33,523 bases of DNA from Peptoniphilus faecalis (GCF_012976305.1 NZ_JABDSR010000015.1:1-33523); one strand, 5' to 3'. Counted from the stretch's first letter, positions 6,672 to 15,433 are shown. Made by a program: numbers and translations. Notes: a model not told the origin generated them from the letters alone.

Positions 6672-8723
6672 ATGAGCAAATATATATTTCACTTAAAGGG
6701 TCTTACTTGTGCCAATTGTGCGGGGAAGATTGAAGATAAACTTAAAAAAATGCCGGATATGAGAAATCTTAATTATGATTTTTTAAATGATGAACTTGTT
6801 TTTGATTCGGAAGTAGATCCTTATAATTTAAAAATTAAAATTCAAGATGTAGTTGACTCTATAGAAGAGGGTGTAACCGTTACTGAAGATTTAAATGAGG
6901 ATAGGGAAGAAGAAAAAGAAAAGTATCCTATATACAAGTGTATTTTAGTCTTTGTAGGACTAATAACCTTACACTATTTAAAATTTAATGAAAAAATTAG
7001 CTTCATAGCCTACATAATTTTGTATGTGATAATAGGATATGATGTTGTTAAGGCTTCGGTTTCTAAAATTGCAACGGGAAATTTTATGGATGAAAAATTT
7101 CTAATGACTATTGCGTCTATTGCGGCCATAATTTCCGGTGAATATGCAGAAGCTGTTGCTGTAATGTTATTTTATACTGTTGGAGAAATTATCCAAGATA
7201 AGGCCGTTGATAGTTCTAAAAACTCTATTAAAGAAGCTTTAAAATTAAAGCCAGAGTTTGCAAATTTGAAAAAGGCTAAAGAGATTGTAAAAGTCGATCC
7301 AACTGAAGTTTCTGTTGGAGAAGTTATTGTAATTATGCCGGGAGAAAAAGTGCCACTAGATGGAAAAATAATCAAGGGAGCTTCAAATCTCGACACTTCA
7401 AATATTTCTGGAGAATTTGCACCAATTTCCCTAGGAGTTGGCGATGAAATTACTTCTGGTTTTGTAAATTTAGATTCTTCTTTAGAAGTGGAAGTTACAA
7501 AGGAATACAAAGAGGGAACTATTGCAAAAATTATTGACATGGTTAAAAATGCAAGCACAAATAAGGCAAAAGTTGAAAAATTTATTACAAGATTTGCAAA
7601 AATTTACACTCCAATAGTTATTGGACTTGCAGTTTTGCTTTTTTTAGTTTTAAATTTTGCAAGTGATCTTTCCTTTAAAGAATCTATTTACAGGTCTGCA
7701 ATATTTTTAGTAATTTCTTGTCCTTGTGCCCTTGCAATTTCTGTTCCCCTCACTATTTTTGCTGGAATTGGTTCACTATCAAGAAAATCAATTTTTGTTA
7801 AGGGTGGAAATTCCATTGAAGCTTTGACGGATATCGAAGGAGTTGCCTTTGATAAAACTGGGACTGTGACTAAGGGTGAATTTACAGTTGCTGAAGTTGA
7901 AGAATTAAAAGTATCAAAGAATGAGATTCTAGAAATTGCATCAATTGGTGAAAGGTATTCTACTCATCCAATTGGAAGGGCAATTGTAAAAAGTTTTGAA
8001 AGCACACAAATTCCTGAACATCTAAATAATATTGGTGGAAAGGGAATTGAGTTTGAATTAAAGGGTAAAATTTATCTCGTTGGAAATAAAAAATTAATGG
8101 AAGATTATAATTTAAAAATTGACAATAAATCTGACTCAAATTATGTAGATGTATATGTAGCAGATAAGAATGAAATTTTGGGAATTATTAAGCTAAAGGA
8201 TGAGATAAAAGATGGCGTTAAGGAAAGCATAGATAAACTCCATAATAGAGGCGTGAAGACTTATATGTTTTCTGGCGACAAAGAAAGTGTTGTAATGAAA
8301 ATTGCAAAGGAAGTTGGCATAGATTATTACAAAGGTTCACTTCTTCCTGAAGATAAGGTTAGGGAGATAGAGGAGATAGAAAAAAATACAAAAATTGCCT
8401 TTGTCGGCGATGGAACTAATGATGCACCTTCTCTTGCAAGTGCTTATCTTGGAATTAGTATGGGGAGTGGATCTGATATTGCAATTGAAACTTCAGATAT
8501 AGTTTTATTAAAAAATGATATCTCATCTGTTGTAAGAGCAATTGACATTGCAAAGAAAGTAAAAAGCATCGCCTACCAAAATATTTTTATAGCATTATTT
8601 TTAAAGGTTGTAGTTTTGGCTTTTGGTGCAATAGGATATGTGTCCATGCCTCTTGCAGTTTTTGCAGATGTTGGAGTTGCGCTTATTTGTATTATAAATG
8701 CTCTAAGAGTTTTTAAGGGATAA
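6672..8723 (+). CDS. cadA: Zn2+/Cd2+/Pb2+-type P1B heavy-metal ATPase
   Basis: A membrane ATPase that exports soft divalent metals. The N-terminal HMA domain (about residues 1-70) carries the metal-binding C13-A-N-C16, followed by an acidic linker and paired membrane helices. Core motifs: C350-P-C352 in the metal-pathway helix, phosphorylation site D394-KTGT, H432-P433 in the nucleotide domain, and D580-GTNDAP. The last helix contains D666-V-G668 and the one before it a lysine (FLKVVVLAFG); together these mark the P1B-2 (ZntA/CadA) subgroup rather than copper pumps. Length 683 is normal. GGAGG precedes the ATG. No ArsR/CadC-type regulator is adjacent, although the strong promoter suggests a repressor may act. 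The gene stands alone; only a weak CATAG/CTATG hairpin (8729-8745) follows. Confidence 0.92.
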   Translation: MSKYIFHLKGLTCANCAGKIEDKLKKMPDMRNLNYDFLNDELVFDSEVDPYNLKIKIQDVVDSIEEGVTVTEDLNEDREEEKEKYPIYKCILVFVGLITLHYLKFNEKISFIAYIILYVIIGYDVVKASVSKIATGNFMDEKFLMTIASIAAIISGEYAEAVAVMLFYTVGEIIQDKAVDSSKNSIKEALKLKPEFANLKKAKEIVKVDPTEVSVGEVIVIMPGEKVPLDGKIIKGASNLDTSNISGEFAPISLGVGDEITSGFVNLDSSLEVEVTKEYKEGTIAKIIDMVKNASTNKAKVEKFITRFAKIYTPIVIGLAVLLFLVLNFASDLSFKESIYRSAIFLVISCPCALAISVPLTIFAGIGSLSRKSIFVKGGNSIEALTDIEGVAFDKTGTVTKGEFTVAEVEELKVSKNEILEIASIGERYSTHPIGRAIVKSFESTQIPEHLNNIGGKGIEFELKGKIYLVGNKKLMEDYNLKIDNKSDSNYVDVYVADKNEILGIIKLKDEIKDGVKESIDKLHNRGVKTYMFSGDKESVVMKIAKEVGIDYYKGSLLPEDKVREIEEIEKNTKIAFVGDGTNDAPSLASAYLGISMGSGSDIAIETSDIVLLKNDISSVVRAIDIAKKVKSIAYQNIFIALFLKVVVLAFGAIGYVSMPLAVFADVGVALICIINALRVFKG

Positions 8724-8899
8724 TAAAACATAGTAAAATGCTATGAATTATTAGTTTTAATGAATAGTTAGTTGATTAAAAAAATATTAAAAAAATTTTT
8801 TTCATTAAAACAAAGGACAACAAATCTGATAAATTAGAGATATTTTATAAATTTTAACAAAATAATTAAAGCTATATCATAAAAAAATAACAATAATGA
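8724..8899. other. AT-rich intergenic stretch, no gene seen
   Basis: Between the ATPase stop and the ferredoxin promoter there is no supported gene. It holds a weak hairpin (8729-8745) without an adjacent T run and an uninterrupted A7T7 palindrome at 8789-8802, which should bend DNA. Confidence 0.5.
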
Positions 8900-8928
8900 T
8901 TGAAAAGTTAAAATTGTTATGTTAATAT
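8900..8928 (+). promoter_or_regulatory. Upstream promoter of the ferredoxin gene
   Basis: TTGAAA at 8900-8905, 17-base spacer, TAATAT at 8923-8928. A transcript would begin near 8935 and include the palindrome at 8943-8960. Confidence 0.5.
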
Positions 8929-8942
8929 TATGTCAGAACATT

Positions 8943-8960
8943 ATGAATGTATAAATTCAT
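8943..8960. promoter_or_regulatory. 18-bp palindrome in the ferredoxin promoter region
   Basis: Arms ATGAAT and ATTCAT flank six bases (GTATAA). The site lies just downstream of the first promoter and overlaps the expected -35 zone of the second, a typical place for a repressor operator. The regulator is unknown. Confidence 0.4.
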
Positions 8961-8966
8961 GAATTT

Positions 8967-8975
8967 TGGTATAAT
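8967..8975 (+). promoter_or_regulatory. Downstream extended -10 promoter of the ferredoxin gene
   Basis: TGGTATAAT is a perfect extended -10. Transcription would start near 8982, so the mRNA would begin almost exactly at the ribosome binding site GGAGG (8981-8985). Confidence 0.5.
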
Positions 8976-8993
8976 TTTATGGAGGTAAATAAA

Positions 8994-9164
8994 ATGGCAT
9001 ATGTAATTAACGATTCTTGCATCGCTTGTGGTGCATGTCAACCAGAATGTCCAGTTGGATGTATTGCTGAGGGAGATATTTATACAATTGATGAAGCTCA
9101 ATGTATCGACTGTGGTAGCTGTGCAGCTGTTTGCCCAGTTGGTGCTCCAAATCCTGAAGACTAA
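8994..9164 (+). CDS. Clostridial-type 2x[4Fe-4S] ferredoxin
   Basis: A 56-residue low-potential electron carrier, the classical clostridial length. The first cluster motif is C9-x2-C12-x2-C15-x3-C19-P and the second C37-x2-C40-x2-C43-x3-C47-P, giving the eight ligands of two [4Fe-4S] clusters; C23 is an extra cysteine. The ATG at 8994 is chosen because GGAGG (8981-8985) lies eight bases before it; an in-frame ATG at 8979 sits upstream of that site. The gene is followed by its own terminator and then by the giant activase-type protein, whose relatives take electrons from reduced ferredoxin or flavodoxin, so a functional link is attractive but inferred. Confidence 0.95.
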   Translation: MAYVINDSCIACGACQPECPVGCIAEGDIYTIDEAQCIDCGSCAAVCPVGAPNPED

Positions 9165-9175
9165 TTGTTTAAAAG

Positions 9176-9205
9176 AAGATAGGTTCATGCCTATCTTTTT
9201 TTTTT
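9176..9205 (+). terminator. Terminator of the ferredoxin gene
   Basis: AAGATAGG (9176-9183) pairs with CCTATCTT (9190-9197) around a 6-base loop, and the second arm runs into a tract of ten T. The ferredoxin gene is therefore largely monocistronic. Confidence 0.88.
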
Positions 9206-9236
9206 GCAAAATTTTAAATAATTAAAATATAAATAA

Positions 9237-9266
9237 TTCACAATAAAATTAAAATTAGGTTATAAT
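9237..9266 (+). promoter_or_regulatory. Distal promoter of the activase-type gene
   Basis: TTCACA (9237-9242), 18 bases, TATAAT (9261-9266). Just after it, GGGAG precedes a five-codon open frame (9279-9296) that may be chance. Confidence 0.4.
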
Positions 9267-9336
9267 ATAAGGGAGCAAATGTTAAGAAATGTTTAATAGA
9301 TTTATAATAAAAATCAAATTTTTTTATAAATTTATA

Positions 9337-9365
9337 TTGAAATTCGCTTTTCAAAGTGCGATAAT
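9337..9365 (+). promoter_or_regulatory. Proximal promoter of the activase-type gene
   Basis: TTGAAA (9337-9342), 17 bases, GATAAT (9360-9365), about 80 bases before the start codon at 9447. The -35 overlaps a small inverted repeat TTGAAA/TTTCAA (9337-9354). Confidence 0.5.
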
Positions 9366-9446
9366 TATTTTTTATTAAATCATTATAGTAATAATTGCAA
9401 ATTAAAAAATTATACTTAATTGGTTTTTGTGAAAGGAGAAGTAGGA

Positions 9447-12400
9447 ATGCTAATTCACATGGGATTAGATGTGGGTTCTACAACGGTAAAACTTGTAATA
9501 TTAGATGAAAAACTAAATATTTTATATAAAACATATAGAAGACATTTTTCAGACGTCAGAAAAACTGTGAAAGATGTAATAAATGAAGTTTACAAAGATT
9601 TTAAATATGAGACAGTTACTGTAAATGTTACTGGAAGTGGTGGACTTTCTGTTCACAAATTTTTGGACATTGATTTTATCCAAGAAGTAGTTGCAGGTAG
9701 AGAAGCAATTTCTTGTTTTATTCCAAAAACTGATGTTGCAATTGAACTTGGAGGAGAAGACTCTAAAATAACGTATTTAAGAGGATCTGTGGAGCAGAGA
9801 ATGAATAGCATATGTGCTGGAGGAACAGGTGCTTTTATCGATCAAATGGCATCACTTCTTCAAACTGACGCTTCAGGTCTTAATGAGCTTGCTAAAGATT
9901 ATAAAAAATTATATCCTATTGCATCTCGTTGTGGAGTTTTTGCAAAAACGGATGTACAAGCCTTAATTAACCAAGGTGCTAGCAAATCTGATATTGCAAT
10001 TTCAGTTTTTCAGTCTGTAGTAAACCAAACTATATCAAACCTAGCTTGCGGCAGACCAATTAGGGGAAATGTTGCTTTTTTAGGTGGGCCACTTCACTTT
10101 TTACCTATGCTTAAAGAGAGATTTGTTGAAACCCTTGATTTAACTGAAGATGAGATAATTTCTCCTGAAAATTCACAAATTTTTGTTGCACTTGGAGCAG
10201 CTATTTCAAGTTTTGATTCCAAGCCCATTTCTTTTGTTGAACTTTTTAATAGAGTAAATGATAATGGAAACATAAATATTAAGGAAAGTGATGTAATGCC
10301 ACCGCTTTTCAAAAGTGAAGAAGAAGTCATTGCTTTTCGCAAAAAACATAAGACAAAATCTCTTAAAAAAATTGATTTAAAAAGTTATGAAGGCCCAATT
10401 TATTTAGGTATTGATTCAGGTTCAACTACTTCGAAACTTGTGGCTATATCTGATAATAATGAATTACTTTATAGTTTTTATGGTTCTAATAAGGGAAATC
10501 CTCTAGATATTGCAATTGAAAATTTGAGAGAGATTTATAAAGAAAAAAATGACAAGGCATATTTTGCTGGTTGTGGTACAACTGGTTATGGCGAGGAATT
10601 TTTAAAGGCTGCGCTAAATTTAGATTTTGGAGAAGTTGAAACGATAGCTCACTTTACTGCTGCCAAATATTTTGATCCAGAAGTTGATTTTATTTTAGAT
10701 ATTGGTGGACAAGATATGAAGTCCATGAAGATTAGAAATGGTGTAATAGAATCAATTTTACTAAACGAAGCTTGTTCCTCAGGTTGCGGATCTTTTCTTG
10801 AAACTTTTGCACATTCAGTAAATATGAGTGCAGAAGAGTTTGCAAAGGAAGCTATTAAGTCAAGAGAGCCAGTAGATTTAGGTTCACGTTGCACAGTTTT
10901 TATGAATTCAAATGTTAAGCAGGCACAAAAAGAAGGTGCTTCAGTGCCTGATATTTCTGCGGGACTTGCCTATTCTGTAATTAGAAACGCAATTCAAAAG
11001 GTAATAAAGATTAGAGATCCAAAGGAATTAGGGGAGCATATAGTTGTACAAGGTGGAACTTTTTTATCTGATGCAGTGCTAAGAGCCTTTGAAAATTTAA
11101 CGGGAGTAGATGTTACAAGACCTAATATTGCTGGACTAATGGGTGCTCTTGGAATGGCACTTATATCAAAAGAAAAATCTAGTGGCAAGTCAAAGTTAAT
11201 TTCACAAGAAGAATTAGAAAAATTTGAATACAAATCAATTTCTACGAATTGTAGGCAATGCACAAATAACTGTGCCCTTTCAGTAAATATATTTCAAAAT
11301 GGAAAGAGATATATTACGGGAAATAGATGTGAAAAGGGAGCAGGTCACATTAGAAATAAAGAAGACGAGTTGCCAAATATGTATCGCTATAAATACGAAA
11401 GGGTTTTTGATTATAAAGCACTTTCTGAAAAGGAAGCTAAACGTGGAGTCGTTGGAATACCAAGAGTTTTAAATATCTATGAAAACTATCCTTTCTGGCA
11501 TACATTTTTTACAGAATTAGGGTATTCAGTTGTTCTTTCAAGTAAATCTTCAAGGGAAATTTATGAAAAGGGCATTGAAACTATTACAAGTGAAACAGCT
11601 TGCTATCCGGCAAAGATTTCTCATGGTCATATTGAAGACTTAATAGAAAAGGGGATTAAATTTATATTTTATCCATCAGTATTTTACGAAGAAAAGCAAT
11701 TTGAAAATGCTGACAACACGTTAAATTGTCCGGTTGTGGCAGGGTATTCTGAAGTCATAAAAAATAATATGGATGAAATTATTGAGGGAAAAGTTAAATT
11801 TATGAATCCTTTTATTTCTTTTGACGATAGAAAAAAATTAGAAAAAAGGCTCGCCAATGTTTTTGATTTTATTCCAAAAGCAGAGGTTAAAAAAGCTGTG
11901 CGTGCAGCCTATGAAGAACAAGATAGATATAGATTAGATGTCTTAAATGAAGGCAATAGAATTTTAGAAGAAATAAACAAGAAAGGTCAAAGGGCAATAG
12001 TTCTATCAGGTAGACCTTATCACATTGACCCAGAAATAAATCACGGCATACCAGAACTTATTACAAGCCTTGGACTTGCAGTAATTTCTGAAGATGGAAT
12101 AGCTCGAAATGTTGAAATCGACTCAAGACTTAGAGTTCTAGATCAATGGAACTATCATTCAAGACTTTATAGAGCGGCAAAATTTGTTGGTGAACATGAA
12201 AATCTAGAATTAGTTCAACTCAACTCCTTTGGCTGTGGAATCGATGCAGTTACAACTGACCAAGTTCAACATATTTTAGAGTCCTACAATAAAATTTATA
12301 CGGTGCTAAAAATAGATGAGGTTTCTAACTTGGGTGCAGTGAAAATTAGAATAAGATCGCTAATTGAAGCGGTAGAAAAGAGGGAATTCCAAAAAATCGA

Positions 12401-13724
12401 TGCGGAACTCGAAGGATTTCTTGACGATAATCCAGTAATGTTTACAAAGGAAATGAAAAAAGATTATACGATCTTAATGCCGCAAATGGCGCCACTTCAT
12501 TTTAGTATATTTGAGCCTATTTTAAGACATGAAGGAATAAATATTGAAGTTCTAGAAGAATCTGGACATAAAGTTGTAAACGAAGGATTAAAATATGTAA
12601 ATAACGATGCTTGCTATCCATCAATTTTTGTAGTGGGACAATTTATAGATGCAGTAAAATCTGGGAAGTATGATACAAATCGCTTGGCACTATTAATGAG
12701 TCAAACTGGTGGAGCTTGCAGAGCATCAAATTATGTGGGCTTTATTAGAAAGGCATTAAAGGATGCAGGCTATGGTCATGTGCCAGTAATTGGTCTTTCC
12801 TTCCAACAAATTGAAAAGCACTCTGGATTTGAATTTGATAAAAAAACAATGGTAAGAATTGGCAAAAAGTTAATTCAAGGAATGCTTTATGCTGATTTAA
12901 TTATGAGGCTTACACAAGCAACAAGACCTTACGAAGTTATAAAGGGTTCAGCTAATATTTTGCGTGACAGATGGATTGACATCACAACTTCAGAAGACTT
13001 AAATTATAGCAAAAAAACTTTTATCTCTAATGTAAATAAGATGGTTGGAGAATTTAACAGACTTGAAATTACCAATGAGAAGAAACCAAAGGTTGGAATT
13101 GTTGGAGAGATTTTAGTTAAGTACGATCCAGCTGCCAATAATCATGTAGCAGATCTTCTTGAAAGGGAAGGAGCAGAAGTTGTTATACCAGATTTGACAG
13201 ACTTTATGATGTATTCCTTTAAAAATGCGAGAGCAAAGGCTGACAAACTTTCTAAGTCAAGACTAGCGGCATTTATTTGCGAAATGGGAATTTCTTATAT
13301 TGAATCTTACAGAAAATATATTAGGCTTGCCCTTGAAAAGACGAGATTTATAGTTCCAGAAAAAATTGAAGAAATTATTGAATATGCAGAAAGATATGTT
13401 GACCTTGGCAATCAATATGGAGAAGGTTGGCTTTTAACTGGCGAAATGGTTGAATTAATTGAATCGGGAGTTGAAAATATTGTCTGTGTACAACCCTTTG
13501 GATGTCTTCCAAATCACATAACGGGAAAGGGAGTTATAAAGGCAATTAGAAACTCTTATGAAAAAGCTAATATAATTCCAATAGATTATGATGCATCGGC
13601 TTCTGAAGTTAATCAATTTAATAGAATTAAGCTTATGCTTTCACAAGCAAAGAGAAATATGGAACAAGGCGAAGATAAATATAATAGAGGATATCTAAAA
13701 AAGGCAGCAATATTAAAGAATTAA
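9447..13724 (+). CDS. Giant tandem activase / 2-hydroxyacyl-CoA dehydratase-like fusion protein
   Basis: A 1425-residue fusion. Two ASKHA-fold ATPase (BcrAD/BadF/HgdC-type) domains come first: domain 1 begins GLDVGSTT (residue 6) and has SICAGGTGAF and SRCGVFAK; domain 2 begins GIDSGSTT (residue 321) and has ACSSGCGSF and SRCTVFMN. In HgdC the equivalent cysteines hold a [4Fe-4S] cluster at the dimer interface. Then comes a cysteine motif C602-x2-C605-x3-C609-x18-C628, a DUF2229-type region (PRVLNIYENYPFWHTFF, about 670-780) and a C-terminal dehydratase D-component-like region with conserved cysteines (NSFGCGID, NNDACYPS, TGGACRAS, QPFGCLPN). Relatives couple ATP hydrolysis to low-potential electron transfer; the substrate of this fused type is not known to me. 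The frame opens at TTG 9420, but AAAGGAG supports the ATG at 9447. No separate dehydratase gene is present. Confidence 0.88.
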   Translation: MLIHMGLDVGSTTVKLVILDEKLNILYKTYRRHFSDVRKTVKDVINEVYKDFKYETVTVNVTGSGGLSVHKFLDIDFIQEVVAGREAISCFIPKTDVAIELGGEDSKITYLRGSVEQRMNSICAGGTGAFIDQMASLLQTDASGLNELAKDYKKLYPIASRCGVFAKTDVQALINQGASKSDIAISVFQSVVNQTISNLACGRPIRGNVAFLGGPLHFLPMLKERFVETLDLTEDEIISPENSQIFVALGAAISSFDSKPISFVELFNRVNDNGNINIKESDVMPPLFKSEEEVIAFRKKHKTKSLKKIDLKSYEGPIYLGIDSGSTTSKLVAISDNNELLYSFYGSNKGNPLDIAIENLREIYKEKNDKAYFAGCGTTGYGEEFLKAALNLDFGEVETIAHFTAAKYFDPEVDFILDIGGQDMKSMKIRNGVIESILLNEACSSGCGSFLETFAHSVNMSAEEFAKEAIKSREPVDLGSRCTVFMNSNVKQAQKEGASVPDISAGLAYSVIRNAIQKVIKIRDPKELGEHIVVQGGTFLSDAVLRAFENLTGVDVTRPNIAGLMGALGMALISKEKSSGKSKLISQEELEKFEYKSISTNCRQCTNNCALSVNIFQNGKRYITGNRCEKGAGHIRNKEDELPNMYRYKYERVFDYKALSEKEAKRGVVGIPRVLNIYENYPFWHTFFTELGYSVVLSSKSSREIYEKGIETITSETACYPAKISHGHIEDLIEKGIKFIFYPSVFYEEKQFENADNTLNCPVVAGYSEVIKNNMDEIIEGKVKFMNPFISFDDRKKLEKRLANVFDFIPKAEVKKAVRAAYEEQDRYRLDVLNEGNRILEEINKKGQRAIVLSGRPYHIDPEINHGIPELITSLGLAVISEDGIARNVEIDSRLRVLDQWNYHSRLYRAAKFVGEHENLELVQLNSFGCGIDAVTTDQVQHILESYNKIYTVLKIDEVSNLGAVKIRIRSLIEAVEKREFQKIDAELEGFLDDNPVMFTKEMKKDYTILMPQMAPLHFSIFEPILRHEGINIEVLEESGHKVVNEGLKYVNNDACYPSIFVVGQFIDAVKSGKYDTNRLALLMSQTGGACRASNYVGFIRKALKDAGYGHVPVIGLSFQQIEKHSGFEFDKKTMVRIGKKLIQGMLYADLIMRLTQATRPYEVIKGSANILRDRWIDITTSEDLNYSKKTFISNVNKMVGEFNRLEITNEKKPKVGIVGEILVKYDPAANNHVADLLEREGAEVVIPDLTDFMMYSFKNARAKADKLSKSRLAAFICEMGISYIESYRKYIRLALEKTRFIVPEKIEEIIEYAERYVDLGNQYGEGWLLTGEMVELIESGVENIVCVQPFGCLPNHITGKGVIKAIRNSYEKANIIPIDYDASASEVNQFNRIKLMLSQAKRNMEQGEDKYNRGYLKKAAILKN

Positions 13725-13783
13725 TTATATTTAGTTTTTATGAAATTAGCAAATTAAAAATGAGGGTAATCCCTAAGCGATGG

Positions 13784-13831
13784 ACTGACATCATAAGTTA
13801 GACTTAAATTAGCTTATGATGTCAGTTTTTT
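13784..13831 (+). terminator. Terminator of the activase-type gene
   Basis: A perfect 14-bp stem, ACTGACATCATAAG (13784-13797) with its complement at 13813-13826, around a 15-base loop, followed by TTTTTT. A small extra hairpin AGGG/CCCT (13763-13774) precedes it. Confidence 0.9.
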
Positions 13832-13904
13832 GTGGCAAAATATAGTGTAGAACTTAAGTAAAAATTAGTTAAAGGATATTTAAAGAAAAGGACAAGTTGA
13901 AAAT

Positions 13905-13942
13905 ATAAAAGAAAAACCAGAGCTAGTATAAGCTAACTCTGG
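13905..13942 (-). terminator. Terminator of the leftward exported-protein pair
   Basis: Leftward, CCAGAG (13942-13937) pairs with CTCTGG (13922-13917), extended inward by TAG/CTA past one mismatch, then TTTTTCTTTT. It sits 42 bases past the stop of the stalk-domain gene. Confidence 0.75.
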
Positions 13943-13983
13943 CATTGGTATAATTATGTGAATTAAGATTAAAAAGCAAATTA

Positions 13984-14928
13984 TTAAATTTTCTTAAAAA
14001 TATTTTTTAAAGTTTGATCTTGCAACAAATTGTCTGTGCTATCTTGTTTTTCCTTTTCATCGTTATAAACCTTGATGTCCTTTTGTGCTTTGTAATCTAC
14101 GCCTTTAAGGGCAGATTCAAAGGAGTCCCTTGCCTCTTGCATCTTAACTTGAAAATCCGTTAAATCACTTATAAATTTTTTTGCGGCTTCTTCATTTTTT
14201 GAAATAATAGATTCTTTAAGTCCTGGCAAAATTTCAAGAGCTTTTTCACTTGCCTTTAAAGTGTATTCACAGGAAGACTTAAATTTTTCTGGAACATTTA
14301 AAGTTTTGATTTTATCAACGGTATTTCTAATTTCAGAGTCAGCTTTGTCATAGGCAGCATTTAAATCCGCATCAGAAAGTTTTGAAGCATTTTCAAAGAA
14401 ACTAGATTTTAAATTTGCAATTGATTTATTTAAATCACCTTGCAAGCTTTGAATTTCTTTTACATATATTTCTTCGTCAGATGACAAGTTTAACGTTGAA
14501 GATTTTGAAGAGTCATTGATTATAACTTTGAAGTTTTCACTATCCCATTTTACTTCTGCTTTTAAATTTTCTGCTACAAATCTTAGGGGAACAAAAGTAC
14601 GTTCATTTTTAATAAGAGCAGGTGCATCTAATTCAATTTCTTTCCCATTAACTTTTACTTTTTTTGAATTGATCTTTAATTCTATTGAAGTATCATTTCC
14701 TTTGATATTCACAAGTTTTTTTTCATTGTTCCAATCAACTTTATAACCTAAAGTTTCAGAAATAAATCTTATAGGAACCATAGTCCTATCCTTTTGTATA
14801 AAGGGAGCAACATCTGATTTAATAATTTTTCCATTGTATTCAATTAATGGAGTTTTAGCTGCGAATACATTTGCAGTCAAAAAAATTAATAAAATTAATG
14901 AAATTAAAATAGATCTATTTTTTTTCAT
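13984..14928 (-). CDS. Secreted stalk-domain protein (copper amine oxidase N-terminal-like)
   Basis: A 314-residue exported protein. A signal peptide covers about residues 1-23 (hydrophobic LISLILLIFLTANVFA). Two copper-amine-oxidase-N ('stalk') repeats follow: MVPIRFISETLGYKVDWN (about 50-67) and FVPLRFVAENLKAEVKWD (about 111-128), each preceded by a short beta segment. This module is common in cell-surface proteins of Clostridia and despite its name implies no copper oxidase activity. The remainder (about 150-314) is charged and mostly helical, with no recognisable domain. There is no LPxTG or membrane anchor, so it is probably released or wall-bound. The start follows GAGGTAATT. It lies seven bases after the lipoprotein gene, whose stop overlaps its ribosome binding site. 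The function is unknown. Confidence 0.8.
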   Translation of the reverse strand: MKKNRSILISLILLIFLTANVFAAKTPLIEYNGKIIKSDVAPFIQKDRTMVPIRFISETLGYKVDWNNEKKLVNIKGNDTSIELKINSKKVKVNGKEIELDAPALIKNERTFVPLRFVAENLKAEVKWDSENFKVIINDSSKSSTLNLSSDEEIYVKEIQSLQGDLNKSIANLKSSFFENASKLSDADLNAAYDKADSEIRNTVDKIKTLNVPEKFKSSCEYTLKASEKALEILPGLKESIISKNEEAAKKFISDLTDFQVKMQEARDSFESALKGVDYKAQKDIKVYNDEKEKQDSTDNLLQDQTLKNIFKKI

Positions 14929-14935
14929 AATTACC

Positions 14936-15433
14936 TCAACTTTCTTTACTTACTTTTCCTGTGCTGGAATAAGAATTTGAATTAAAAATTTTTTCAATAT
15001 AAATTAAATTACTATCTTTGTCTCCTTGGATTTCTATAAAGGCTCCATCTCTTTCAGTAGGAGAAACTTCTCCTTTTTCATCGTCTTTATAAAAAACGAT
15101 ATATTCCATATTAGGTGAAAGAGTTTTTGGAATAGTAACTTCTATTTGTGAAAGATCGCCCTTATAATCTTTTAAGAAAGATGTGTTCATACCTTCTGCA
15201 GTTGATGTTGAAATTCTAATCCTTGATATGTAATCAGAATTTTTAATTAGTTGGTCAAGAGCCTCTTTGTCGAAGTTTGAAGTAGTTAAATCTTCTTCAC
15301 TTGCTTCTTTTTCCTTTGCAATTGAAGAAATTTTTGTATCTTCTGTTTTGTCGACATTAGATTTTTTTTTGCCACAGCCAACTAAGCTAAGCATTAAAAA
15401 TAAAGACATTAAAACAATAGTTAACTTTTTCAT
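14936..15433 (-). CDS. Putative lipoprotein of unknown function
   Basis: The start chosen is the ATG at 15433, behind GGAGGT, rather than the in-frame TTG at 15445; this gives 165 residues. The N-terminus is a lipoprotein signal: MKK, a hydrophobic stretch, and lipobox LVGC with C20 as the lipidated residue. A charged, low-complexity linker (about 21-60, rich in K, E, D, S) leads to a compact C-terminal part of about 100 residues that I do not recognise. It is first in a two-gene leftward operon with the stalk-domain protein, so the two probably act together outside the membrane. Confidence 0.78.
   Translation of the reverse strand: MKKLTIVLMSLFLMLSLVGCGKKKSNVDKTEDTKISSIAKEKEASEEDLTTSNFDKEALDQLIKNSDYISRIRISTSTAEGMNTSFLKDYKGDLSQIEVTIPKTLSPNMEYIVFYKDDEKGEVSPTERDGAFIEIQGDKDSNLIYIEKIFNSNSYSSTGKVSKES

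Noticed and set aside
8789-8802. A7T7 palindrome as a terminator
   Set aside because: No GC pairs and no loop; more likely a bent A-tract.
9028-9225. 65-codon frame across the ferredoxin gene and its terminator
   Set aside because: It is a shadow of the ferredoxin gene in another frame, with no ribosome binding site.
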